Origin: Roseburia_D sp964388945
Lineage (GTDB): Bacteria; Bacillota; Clostridia; Lachnospirales; Lachnospiraceae
Length of the DNA: 64,000 nt
Assembly: GCA_964388945.1 (NCBI GenBank)
Contig: CAYMCM010000001.1
Coordinates: 1-64,000, forward strand
Direction of reading: 5' to 3'
Positions within the stretch are counted from its first letter, which is position 1, and every line of letters starts with the position of its first letter. The position numbers and the translations under genes are program-made. Under the pieces are notes generated by a model, which ran no database searches, was not told where the DNA came from, and was given only the letters and a program-made list of their open reading frames with translations. Positions 33,408 to 42,233 of the stretch are shown here, piece by piece.

Positions 33408-34766
33408 TCAGCGTGTCAGATCCTTCACCCATTTATATTTCCGGAAATGGATGAGCACCCACGGAAGCTTTCCAACCTCATCAATACAGGTACACGCATA
33501 TACCACGACCACCGGCCAGTGGAAATAATAAGTTCCCGCAATCGCAAGCGGAATCGCAATGCCCCACATGCACACCGCAAGACTGTAAAAATCAAACATC
33601 GTATCTCCACCAGATGCAAAGATTCCGTTCATGGTAACATCATTGACCGCACGTCCAATCATATAAAAGGCAATGACTGCAAACATACCCTTTAAATAGG
33701 TCGCCGCCTGCGGACTCAGCTTGACAAAGTGTAAGATCACCGGCGCGGCTGCACACATAAGAAGCGACATTACCGCTCCGCAGACAAACGAGATCTTTAA
33801 CAGACGGATTCCATACGTCTTTCCCTTTTCCAGATTCCCGGAACCAAGTTCGTTGCCGACAATAATGCCGGCCGCACTCGATATTCCTGCGCTGAGACAG
33901 CAGATAATGTCACGCACAACTGCCGCAACCGAATTTGCCGCAGCCGCATCCACACCCAGATGTCCCATAAAGGATGAATATGACGTAAAGCCGATCCCCC
34001 AGAACAGACTCGCTCCGAGCAGAGGCATCGCACATTTCCGAAAATCCTGCGCCAGCTCCTTATTGCGCCGGAACAGATATGCAGGCTTCGGATGGATATA
34101 TCCCGGCAGATAAGAGACTGCAACAGAAATGCCAAGCTCCAGCACCCTTGAGATCAGCGTTGCGAGCGCAGCACCTTTGACTCCCATCGGTGTGATCCCG
34201 AATCCGCCATAAATAAATACCGCATTTAAAACGATGTTGATACAGACGGTAAAGGAGCTGATGACCGCTGTGGTCTTAGCGTGTTCACTGGTTTTCATCA
34301 TGACCAGATAGCACTGCGAAATCCCGGTCAGAAGATAGGAAAATCCGGCGATCCTTAAATAGTCCACACCATAGCCGATCAGTACGCTCTCATTCGTAAA
34401 GATCTGCATCAGATACTGCGGAACACACACACAGGCACCAAAAAATATAAGCGACACCAATCCGCACAGCCGGATCGCCATACAGAAAATGTCATCCAGT
34501 GTCTCTAAATCTCCCTTTCCCCAATACTGCGCACCCAAAATGGCGAGACTTGCCGTAGCCGCAGTTAAAAACATATTCTGTATGAACTGAATCTGCGTTG
34601 CCAGAGAAACGGCGGACATATAGTTTTGATCCGTTCCGCCAAGCATAAACGCATCTGCCACCGCAACCAGCGCAAGCATCAGATTTTGGAGCACGATCGG
34701 CACCATCAGTTCAAAAAGTTTTTTGTAAAAAACCGTATCTTTTTGTTTTTTAATCCTTCTTCCCAT
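33408..34766 (-). CDS. MATE family efflux transporter
   Basis: 452 residues and twelve hydrophobic segments in two repeats. The first opens KKLFELMVPIVLQNLMLALVAVADAFMLG, the second DFRKCAMPLLGASLFWGIGFTSY; these are MATE features. MATE pumps use sodium or proton gradients to export cationic drugs or metabolites. The gene is 20 bases downstream of the GH53-like gene, so it may share its transcript, though a functional link is not evident. Confidence 0.88.
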   Translation of the reverse strand: MGRRIKKQKDTVFYKKLFELMVPIVLQNLMLALVAVADAFMLGGTDQNYMSAVSLATQIQFIQNMFLTAATASLAILGAQYWGKGDLETLDDIFCMAIRLCGLVSLIFFGACVCVPQYLMQIFTNESVLIGYGVDYLRIAGFSYLLTGISQCYLVMMKTSEHAKTTAVISSFTVCINIVLNAVFIYGGFGITPMGVKGAALATLISRVLELGISVAVSYLPGYIHPKPAYLFRRNKELAQDFRKCAMPLLGASLFWGIGFTSYSSFMGHLGVDAAAANSVAAVVRDIICCLSAGISSAAGIIVGNELGSGNLEKGKTYGIRLLKISFVCGAVMSLLMCAAAPVILHFVKLSPQAATYLKGMFAVIAFYMIGRAVNDVTMNGIFASGGDTMFDFYSLAVCMWGIAIPLAIAGTYYFHWPVVVVYACTCIDEVGKLPWVLIHFRKYKWVKDLTR

Positions 34767-34786
34767 TCTTTTCCCTCAATCCATAT

Positions 34787-36184
34787 TTATCTGACTGTTT
34801 CATCACATGATATAAGCGCAATCTTTCTTATTTTCGCGAAAACCGGCGGCGTATGCATCTTTACTCCCACACTGATATGACCCGCTTTTAAGGCAAGCGG
34901 TTCATCCAGCTTGTGTGTCACAAACCGTACATCAGACGGATATATCCTCTTTTCATGAATCACTTCACCGTCTATTCCGATCTCTTTTAAGAAAAATGTC
35001 ACCTCAACGCCTGTTGTGTTAGTTCCCCGATAATCTACCAAAACCTGGTAATTCCCAGGTTTTCTTATATATATCTGCCGTTCAACCGTAAAATCAAAAT
35101 TGGTATCTGAGGAAATGTAAAGCCCCTCTTTCGTTGTCTCTACACACACATCCTCCGGCTTCGTACTGCACCACCAGCCCTCTGTTCCATTCTTAAAATC
35201 ACCATTTGGAATCAGATTTTCACCTGCATTTCCCTGCGCATCTTCTTCCCATGCATACAGTTGTTCTATAAAACCATCAAGGTCTTGGATCGGCGGATGC
35301 TCCCTGTCAAACTCCCGGTATGCATCCCATCCGGGCAGTGCTGCACATTTCTCATCAAACATGCCCATATTTTCATTCCATGAACCAAATCCGCGCTCCG
35401 GCGCACATACCGGCTCCCAATAGTAAACGCCGGTCTTTCCCGCATTCCCGGTAGCCGTAGCCGCAATCTGCATGATGATCGAAAGTGCCTTTTTCTGCTC
35501 CTCGATCCCCGCCGGCAGACCAGCAGTCTCCATAAGCTCCTTTGAGACATGCTCCCCGTCACAATGTCTCCACGGATGCGCAGTCTCAACCACATAAACC
35601 GGAAGCCGGTATCGCTCGATCAGCCTTTGCATCGTGTCACGCAGATCCATGTATGTACCGTGCCAGAAGGAATAAAACGAGATTCCGATTGCATCAATCT
35701 TTTCCATCCCGGCATCAAACATCGCATCAAACCATTCTTTCAGATAATAATATCTTCCGCCCTGATCTAGATGGATCATCACCTCTGTATCCGGCGCATA
35801 TTCCCTCACTGCACGTATTCCGGCATTTACCAGCTCTGCAAGCTGTCTGTAATTCGGAACCGCCCCGTCCGGAAAGAGCATCCCGCTTCGGATTTCATTT
35901 CCGACCTGCACCATATCCGGTGTGCAGCCGATCTCTTTTAACGCAAGAAGCACTTCTGCTGTATAATCATATACTGCCTTTTTTAGTTCTTCAAAGCCAT
36001 GCTGCTCATACAGAGTGTACTCTCCGCTGTTAAATTTTCTGTCACGGCTCCAGGTTCCATTCGTACTAAAATAATACAGGCAGATCTGCTCATCCAGCTC
36101 CTCTGCCCTTTTCATGATCCCGTCCACCCAGGCGTACGTGACAAGCCTTCTCCAGCCATCCGCAAGAAGTGCCACTTTCTTCAT
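34787..36184 (-). CDS. Chimeric protein: sugar-sensor-like N-terminus fused to a truncated GH53 galactanase
   Basis: 465 residues. From about residue 63 (GFEELKKAVYDYTAEVL) it is a GH53 endo-beta-1,4-galactanase with acid/base Glu97 (MVQVGNEIRSG) and nucleophile Glu200 (YVVETAHPW). A C-terminal beta-sandwich (ENLIPNGDF..., about 325-465) looks like a carbohydrate-binding module. The first roughly 110 residues of a normal GH53 barrel are missing. Residues 1-60 (VALLADGWRRLVTYAWVDGIM, KFNSGEYTLY) instead resemble the start of the periplasmic-binding-like sensor domains found in Lachnospiraceae GGDEF proteins. There is no signal peptide. The barrel is incomplete, so galactanase activity is doubtful; this may be a deletion fusion. 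Confidence 0.7.
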   Translation of the reverse strand: MKKVALLADGWRRLVTYAWVDGIMKRAEELDEQICLYYFSTNGTWSRDRKFNSGEYTLYEQHGFEELKKAVYDYTAEVLLALKEIGCTPDMVQVGNEIRSGMLFPDGAVPNYRQLAELVNAGIRAVREYAPDTEVMIHLDQGGRYYYLKEWFDAMFDAGMEKIDAIGISFYSFWHGTYMDLRDTMQRLIERYRLPVYVVETAHPWRHCDGEHVSKELMETAGLPAGIEEQKKALSIIMQIAATATGNAGKTGVYYWEPVCAPERGFGSWNENMGMFDEKCAALPGWDAYREFDREHPPIQDLDGFIEQLYAWEEDAQGNAGENLIPNGDFKNGTEGWWCSTKPEDVCVETTKEGLYISSDTNFDFTVERQIYIRKPGNYQVLVDYRGTNTTGVEVTFFLKEIGIDGEVIHEKRIYPSDVRFVTHKLDEPLALKAGHISVGVKMHTPPVFAKIRKIALISCDETVR

Positions 36185-36268
36185 TTGTTATCCCCCAATA
36201 CCTCTCTATGATAAGTACATTTAATAGCCTTATTGTACAATACTTTTTCGCATTTTTTCGATTGGGTA

Positions 36269-37879
36269 TCAACAGGCGACTTCTCCGTTCTCCTCACTGA
36301 TCTCTTTGTTCCGTTGAACCAGACGCACATTGTTGCGTCCTTTTCGTTTCACCCAGTAAAGTGTCTGATCTGCCGTCGAAGCATAATCCCATACCTGATT
36401 TCCCTTGCGAGGAACCCAGTTTGCAATTCCGATAGAAATCGTCAGGTTTTCAAGCCCGAGTTTGCTTCCCGCCGCAGCGACTCTCTCCTGTATCTGTTTT
36501 GCGCGCTGTAAGATCTCATGATCCGCCATATCATCAAACAGGATCATAAATTCATCCCCACCATAACGGAACGCAAACAGCTTTTCGTCCATCTGTTCCT
36601 TTAAGATCTCTGACAGTGCCGTCAGACACTGATCTCCGATGTGATGTCCATAGGTATCATTCCACTGTTTAAAATAATCGATATCCAGCATTGCCATGCC
36701 AAATGCAGTCTGCTCCCGCGCCGCCTTCGCAAATATCTGATCTGCCTGTTCATTCATCCTGCGCCGGTTCGGGATACCGGTGAGCGCATCCATGTCCGCC
36801 TGCTGCATCAGAAACATCTTCTCAATCTCTGTCTGACGCAGGGTACTGCGCATCGAGATCAGAGAACGTGTGGATTCCTGCTGTGACTTCACACGCTTTC
36901 CTTCCAGCATAAAATATTTCTGCAGTTCTTTGTACTGTTTTTCCTCATCCCCGATCATTTGATACAACCGGATCTTTTCTGCCAGAACCTTCAAGCTATG
37001 CTCACGGGTCGTCTCCGTATCTTTGAAATCCCGATCCAGCGTATCTGCCATATGGTTAAGCACTTTCTCAAGCAGTTCATAGTCTTCGATCCGCTTCAGA
37101 TAATAAATAAACCCTACGCACTCGTCAAAATATTCGATCAGATTTTCACAGCCCAAAAATGCTTCCAGCGTCTGTTCCTTTAATTCCTGTTCCCTTACGG
37201 CATCCCCATACTCCTGCACATAGATCAACTGATTTACATAAACCTCAAATCCATTGCTGCTCTTTCCGTATTTCGCCAAAAGGCAATCCAGACGCTCTGC
37301 TTCTTCCTTCGCATGCTCGCTGTCACCCATCTTCATATAAAGCCGCAGAAGCATCGCGGATATCGCTGTTATGTAATCGTTGCGCGCCTCAGACTCCGGC
37401 ATTTCTTCAATCAATCCGAAACTTCTGACCCGATAGTAGAGCGCCCGCTCATAATCCCCGGCTGTCTCACAGAATGCACTGAAATTCATGATAATGGCAC
37501 CTGTCTCCTGCACCGGATGTTCCTGCGCAATATCTATTCCTGCAAAAAAACTGTCGATCGCATTGGTGACATCTCCCGCACCCTGAAACGCCAGACCAAG
37601 TCTGCTGTAACACCGTACCAAAAGTTCCCATTCCTCTGTCTTTTTCAGATGCTGAACTGCCCGTGTGAGATAATTGATTGCCTCTCCCTCGGTCTGATAG
37701 TTCGCATAAATGTCTCCATGATAAAAACAAGCGTAACCCGCCAGCACATCATCCTCCAACTGCTGTGCGATCTCAAAGAGCTCTTCGCATTCCGGACCCA
37801 CATTTTTTCGCTGCGATCCGTTCTCTTCCACGACATGAATCAACTCTCTGACATGCTCATCATATTTTTCCAGATTCAA
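36269..37879 (-). CDS. TPR-like repeat / GGDEF diguanylate cyclase
   Basis: About 536 residues. The first 350 or so are helical TPR-like repeats (LAGYACFYHGDIYANYQTEGEA, LVRCYSRLGLAFQGAGDVTNAI), then a linker helix and a GGDEF domain with DALTGIPNRRRM, DIDYFKQWNDTYGHHIGD and intact GGDEF at about 440-444. No RxxD inhibition site is evident and there is no membrane segment. It should synthesise cyclic di-GMP. The frame is open to a TTG at 37963, but that TTG is the -35 element of the promoter; a TTG at 37879 with GGAGG upstream is the likelier start. Confidence 0.8.
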   Translation of the reverse strand: MNLEKYDEHVRELIHVVEENGSQRKNVGPECEELFEIAQQLEDDVLAGYACFYHGDIYANYQTEGEAINYLTRAVQHLKKTEEWELLVRCYSRLGLAFQGAGDVTNAIDSFFAGIDIAQEHPVQETGAIIMNFSAFCETAGDYERALYYRVRSFGLIEEMPESEARNDYITAISAMLLRLYMKMGDSEHAKEEAERLDCLLAKYGKSSNGFEVYVNQLIYVQEYGDAVREQELKEQTLEAFLGCENLIEYFDECVGFIYYLKRIEDYELLEKVLNHMADTLDRDFKDTETTREHSLKVLAEKIRLYQMIGDEEKQYKELQKYFMLEGKRVKSQQESTRSLISMRSTLRQTEIEKMFLMQQADMDALTGIPNRRRMNEQADQIFAKAAREQTAFGMAMLDIDYFKQWNDTYGHHIGDQCLTALSEILKEQMDEKLFAFRYGGDEFMILFDDMADHEILQRAKQIQERVAAAGSKLGLENLTISIGIANWVPRKGNQVWDYASTADQTLYWVKRKGRNNVRLVQRNKEISEENGEVAC

Positions 37880-37934
37880 AGCAGCTACACCTCCATCCCT
37901 AATATCTTTTTCTCCCCCAACCGCTAATAGTTTC

Positions 37935-37963
37935 AGTATTGCCCAAAAAATATTAACTGTCAA
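37935..37963 (-). promoter_or_regulatory. Sigma-A promoter of the TPR-GGDEF gene
   Basis: Minus strand TTGACA (37958-37963), 17-bp spacer, AATACT (37935-37940). It lies about 56 bp upstream of the chosen TTG start. Confidence 0.65.
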
Positions 37964-38002
37964 CCACTTTTTTCACGAAAATTTTCGAATATATTTCACT
38001 TT

Positions 38003-38620
38003 CTATCTGCCATAACAGAAACAATGACAGCATATCTTTTTATCTACATTCGGTGTCAGCGCAAACGTGGAAAAATACACCGTATCACTGCGCAGGAGCT
38101 CGGTCTGTCCATACAGTACCCGGTATATGGACTGATATTCCTTCTCCGTCGGCTTTGCCGTATCACGCAGTTTCCATGAGCAGAACTGCACCGGATGATC
38201 CTGGCTCAAGACCTCATAGAGTGTATTGGGATAATCCGGGGAGCACATTCGGTTGAAAATGACCTCCACCACTGCCTCCTGTCCTTCTTCCGGCTCTCCG
38301 CATGCTTCTACCCACACGATCTTTGCCAGAAGGTCAATCTCCTCACTGGTAAGATATATATTCCATCTGTTCTGATACAGATCAAGCGCATTCGTCACAA
38401 TGACCGTTGTTTCAGCCTCTGCTGTGATCGGTGCGGCGGCTGCCTGTATCTGCGGCTCTCTGCACAATGTTATTTTCTCTTCAATCTCCTCCTCCTGCTG
38501 TGTTTTTCTTTCATGTTCGTTTGATTCTGGCGTAAATGATTTCTGTTTCATGTTGGATGCACCCAAAGCACTGCCGCAAAGACACACGAGCAGTATGGCA
38601 ACCAATATTTTTTTTGTCAT
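38003..38620 (-). CDS. Exported cell wall hydrolase, SleB-like (Hydrolase_2)
   Basis: 205 residues: signal peptide MTKKILVAILLVCLCGSALG, a charged linker (about 25-100), then the Hydrolase_2 domain with LLAKIVWVEACGEPEEGQEAVVEVIFNR (catalytic Glu region), PNTLYEVL and VQFCSW. Such domains act as lytic transglycosylases or amidases on peptidoglycan, as in SleB and CwlJ. The frame extends 24 residues upstream, but AAAGGGAAAAA and the signal peptide support this start. It ends CCHCFCYGR, a cysteine-rich tail that is unusual. Confidence 0.8.
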   Translation of the reverse strand: MTKKILVAILLVCLCGSALGASNMKQKSFTPESNEHERKTQQEEEIEEKITLCREPQIQAAAAPITAEAETTVIVTNALDLYQNRWNIYLTSEEIDLLAKIVWVEACGEPEEGQEAVVEVIFNRMCSPDYPNTLYEVLSQDHPVQFCSWKLRDTAKPTEKEYQSIYRVLYGQTELLRSDTVYFSTFALTPNVDKKICCHCFCYGR

Positions 38621-38795
38621 TTTTTCCCTTTCTTTCAGAACAAGTGATAAAACCCTGCTTTTCATATTTTCATCATATCCATTATTTTGCATTTCTATTC
38701 ACTTTTTCCCTACTGGTGCACAGCACCCAATATACATCATATGAGCATGCAAAAATTTTTATGACAAAAAACAGATTCATTTTTCCGCCGCCATA

Positions 38796-38833
38796 ATAAC
38801 AAAGGATCACAGACTGATGCCTGTGATCCTTTG
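38796..38833 (-). terminator. Rho-independent terminator after the chemoreceptor gene
   Basis: A 13-bp perfect stem (CAAAGGATCACAG 38800-38812 with its complement 38821-38833, loop of 8) is followed on the minus strand by TTATTATGG, a weak T tract. Confidence 0.65.
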
Positions 38834-38861
38834 ATTTTTCCCTTTCGGGTAATTTTTGTTT

Positions 38862-40649
38862 TTATAATTTAAACATTTTTGTATTATCTTCGAGTGCCTG
38901 CACATCATCCAACAGGGTACGCACAATGTCGGCAGACTGTCTTACCACTCCGTCAAGCTCTGCGGACATTGCTGATGTCTCTTCGGTGGACGCCGCATTG
39001 TCAGTTGCAAGATGATTGAGTGTCTCAATGTCGTCTGTAACTTTATTTCTCTGCGCATTGATCGCACTGATACGTTCCGTCATCGTTTCCACCGCATTTA
39101 CGCATTCCTGTAATGCGTCTTTGAGTCCGAGGAACATCTCTCTCGTGCTCTCTAAGGTATTGACCTGAAGCGTTGATGCCTCATTCATCGTCTGCATGAT
39201 CTGCATAGACTTCTCAGAATTGTCGGTCAGTTCCTTGATAATGTCATTGATCTCGGTAGCCGTATTCGCAGACTGCATCGCAAGATTACCGATCTCTTCC
39301 GCTACAACCGCAAAACCTCTTCCTGCTTCTCCCGCACGGGCAGCTTCAATGGATGCATTCAAAGACAACAGATTTGTCTGTGAGGAGATTTCCGTAATCA
39401 GCGTTGCCGCCTGACTGATCTTGGTAACAGAATCATTTGTGCTTGCCGTCTGTGCGTACATGGAATCAATGTCCGCTTTCGTCTGAGTATTTACTTCGAT
39501 CAGCTTGTGCAGTGCATCCATGGATTTATCGGAATAATCCTGCATGGTCTTTGCATTGTCTCCGAGAGAACCGACCTCATTTGATGTCGTCTCGATACCA
39601 GCCGCAATGCCCTCGATGCTTTCTGCCGCTTCCGTGGTAGACTGTGCCTGTGTTGTCGTATTCTGTGCGATCTCTCCGACTGCTGAGGATACATTGGCAA
39701 TGGATTCTTCCATCATATCAAAGTTCTTTGTAAATGTCCGGATCACTTCCGCAAGATTATCAGAGGTCGTGCTGATATTCGAGATCAGCTCTACCATATT
39801 TGCCTGTGCCACATTTAACGCCTCGGCTGTTCTTCCAAGCTCATTGTTATCCCGCACATCGACCGGCTGTGTCAGATCTCCATTCGAAAGCCTTGTCGCC
39901 AAATCCTGGATCTTCATGAGCGGAGCACAGATGCTGTTTCCAAAAATCTTCGAAACGATCATGGAGTAAACTCCCATGACCACTGCAACAACAGCAATGA
40001 TGACACAAAGTCTCACGAAACGGTCACTGATATTATTCTGTACGGATGCCATCTCTGACTGCATATCATCAACATAATTTCCGGTAGATACAACCCAGCC
40101 CCACGGCTTAAAGATCCCGGAATATGCGACCTTAGGTGCTACCGTCACACCATCCGCCTTTGTGAAATAAAACTCATTAAAGCCACCGCCGTCTGCACTC
40201 TGCGCCACTTTCATGATTTCCTGAATGATCATGACCCCATTCTGATCTTCCAGCTCATAGCGGTTATCACCTTCCTGATCCGGCAGGATCGGATGCATAA
40301 CGAGATTGTAATCTGTATCGTCGATCCAGAAATATCCGTCGCCCTCATCCCCGTAACGCATTGCGCGCACGATCTCTGCGGCTTCCTTCTTCGCTTCTTC
40401 CTCTGTCAGATCTCCTGACTCGCATTTATCATACTCAGCCTGAAGGATCGTGATCACGGACTGTACCTGCGATTTGATCTCCTGATTATACCCATCATTC
40501 ATTGCGTTCTCATAGTCTTCGACTGCCATATTGGTCGTTGAGCGTATACTGACGATCGCTACAATGCCAATGATCAGACAGGCTAATACAACATTCCCCA
40601 TACACAGGGACATGAGTGACGTTTTTACACTTTTCCCTTTTGTTCTCAT
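38862..40649 (-). CDS. Methyl-accepting chemotaxis protein with single Cache domain
   Basis: 595 residues: a membrane helix (about 12-33), an extracellular sCache domain (about 45-190; GDEGDGYFWIDDTDYNLVMHP), second helix (about 205-228), HAMP, and a signalling domain with the hairpin tip SSQTNLLSLNASIEAARAGEAGRGFAVVAEEIGNLA. Cache domains bind small organic acids or amino acids. It implies a motile cell. The first signal-anchor and HAMP spacing look normal, so it should be functional. It is monocistronic with its own terminator. Confidence 0.9.
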   Translation of the reverse strand: MRTKGKSVKTSLMSLCMGNVVLACLIIGIVAIVSIRSTTNMAVEDYENAMNDGYNQEIKSQVQSVITILQAEYDKCESGDLTEEEAKKEAAEIVRAMRYGDEGDGYFWIDDTDYNLVMHPILPDQEGDNRYELEDQNGVMIIQEIMKVAQSADGGGFNEFYFTKADGVTVAPKVAYSGIFKPWGWVVSTGNYVDDMQSEMASVQNNISDRFVRLCVIIAVVAVVMGVYSMIVSKIFGNSICAPLMKIQDLATRLSNGDLTQPVDVRDNNELGRTAEALNVAQANMVELISNISTTSDNLAEVIRTFTKNFDMMEESIANVSSAVGEIAQNTTTQAQSTTEAAESIEGIAAGIETTSNEVGSLGDNAKTMQDYSDKSMDALHKLIEVNTQTKADIDSMYAQTASTNDSVTKISQAATLITEISSQTNLLSLNASIEAARAGEAGRGFAVVAEEIGNLAMQSANTATEINDIIKELTDNSEKSMQIMQTMNEASTLQVNTLESTREMFLGLKDALQECVNAVETMTERISAINAQRNKVTDDIETLNHLATDNAASTEETSAMSAELDGVVRQSADIVRTLLDDVQALEDNTKMFKL

Positions 40650-40820
40650 ATCTTTTTATCTCCCTCTTTCGGTGCCGGCTCTTTTGACTCACCGGCAGTT
40701 AATAATATATTATCTGTTTATTATATCACATTCTTTCATATTTGGCGAATTTTTACATTCTTTTACAATCTTTGTCTTTTTCGTTTCTCCTGATCTTTTC
40801 ACGCACGCCATTATGTCGAT

Positions 40821-41990
40821 TTATCGCGTAAAATCGTGATCTACATTTACGATCGCATATACATTTTCAAAGTTTTTCCGGATCAGATCACAAACCCAGT
40901 GTTCTGCTTCCTCGTCACTCATCCTGCAGTCCCCCGGAAGAACAATATCAAAAACCACATTTGTATGCGTCGGTCCCTTTATCATACGAAAATCATGAAT
41001 GCTCATACGATCGTTTTGTCCGGTGATAAGATCCGACACCTTCTGTTTCATATTTGTGACCTCAGCATCATTTACATTGATCGGATCCATATGTATCACG
41101 GCATCACAGTCCAGCTTTTCTTTCAGCTCCCGCTCCACAGAATCAATCATATCATGCAGTTCATAGATTCCCCCGTCTCCCGGTACTTCCGCATGCAGTG
41201 AGATCATACATCTGCCCGGTCCATAATCATGCACGATCAGATCATGCATTCCCACGATCTGCTCATGAGACATCACGATCTGTTTGATCTGTTCTACCAA
41301 TTCCGGCCTCGGTGCCTGCCCAAGCAGCGGGCTTAGCGTATCCTTTACCGCTCCGCATCCAGCACGCAGGATAAAAAGCGCAACCAGCACGCCGCAAATG
41401 CCGTCCACATTTAATCCGGTAAACTTTGTGATCAGCATGGAGATCAAAACAACGGTCGTTGCAGCCACATCGCTCAAACTGTCTGCGGCTGTCGCTTTCA
41501 TCGCCGCCGAGTCTATTTTTTTGCCTATCTTCTTATTATAATATGCCATATAAAATTTGACTCCGATCGCTGCAATGAGCACTGCAAACGCTGCCAAACT
41601 CGTATCCACCGCTTCCGGATAAATGATCTTTTTTACCGAAGTGCGAAAAAGCTCCACACCCATGATCAAAATCATCGCCGACACGATCAGTCCTGAGAGA
41701 TATTCCACACGCCCGTGACCAAACGGATGCTCCAGATCCGCTTTTTTCCCCGCCATTTGAAAACCGACCAATGTAATGACGGAAGACCCGGCATCCGAAA
41801 GATTATTAAAGGAATCCGCCATGACCGCCACCGATCTGCTTAACATTCCCGCCACATATTTCCCGGCAAACAGGATAATGTTTAATGCGATCCCGACGAT
41901 ACAACTGATCCTGCCATATCCTCTGCGCACTGCCGGATCTCTGGTATCTGATGTATCTTTTAACAGAAGCTTTGCTAACAGTTCTATCAT
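40821..41990 (-). CDS. Cation diffusion facilitator family transporter
   Basis: 389 residues: six membrane helices with the metal-site motifs VMADSFNNLSDAG in TM2 and HPFGHGRVEYLSG after it, plus a further KATAADSLSDVAAT in TM5, and a cytoplasmic C-terminal domain (VHDYGPGRCMISLHAEVP). CDF proteins export Zn, Fe, Mn or Co in exchange for protons. The DxxxD pair in TM5 suits Mn/Fe or Zn; the metal cannot be decided. Confidence 0.88.
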   Translation of the reverse strand: MIELLAKLLLKDTSDTRDPAVRRGYGRISCIVGIALNIILFAGKYVAGMLSRSVAVMADSFNNLSDAGSSVITLVGFQMAGKKADLEHPFGHGRVEYLSGLIVSAMILIMGVELFRTSVKKIIYPEAVDTSLAAFAVLIAAIGVKFYMAYYNKKIGKKIDSAAMKATAADSLSDVAATTVVLISMLITKFTGLNVDGICGVLVALFILRAGCGAVKDTLSPLLGQAPRPELVEQIKQIVMSHEQIVGMHDLIVHDYGPGRCMISLHAEVPGDGGIYELHDMIDSVERELKEKLDCDAVIHMDPINVNDAEVTNMKQKVSDLITGQNDRMSIHDFRMIKGPTHTNVVFDIVLPGDCRMSDEEAEHWVCDLIRKNFENVYAIVNVDHDFTR

Positions 41991-42233
41991 ATGTTATCCC
42001 CCGTATTGCTTTTTAGGACTATTTTATTCTTTTCCTCTAAAAAAAACAATCTTTTATGCTCATTTTTTCCAGTTATGCGGCATATCTTTAAACTATCACC
42101 CGTCCGTCCCCCACAGATGCATTTCTTAATTTTTCCTTTATTCCATCAAATACCTGCTTTTTTTACTACCTTTTTTCTAGGTTTTGTGCTATCTTAGGTA
42201 AGAAACAAAAGCTATTTACAGAAAGGGGTTATT

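Noticed and set aside
37880..37963. Upstream extension of the TPR-GGDEF gene to a TTG at 37963
   Set aside because: That TTG is part of the TTGACA -35 element of a well-formed promoter, so it cannot be in the mRNA.
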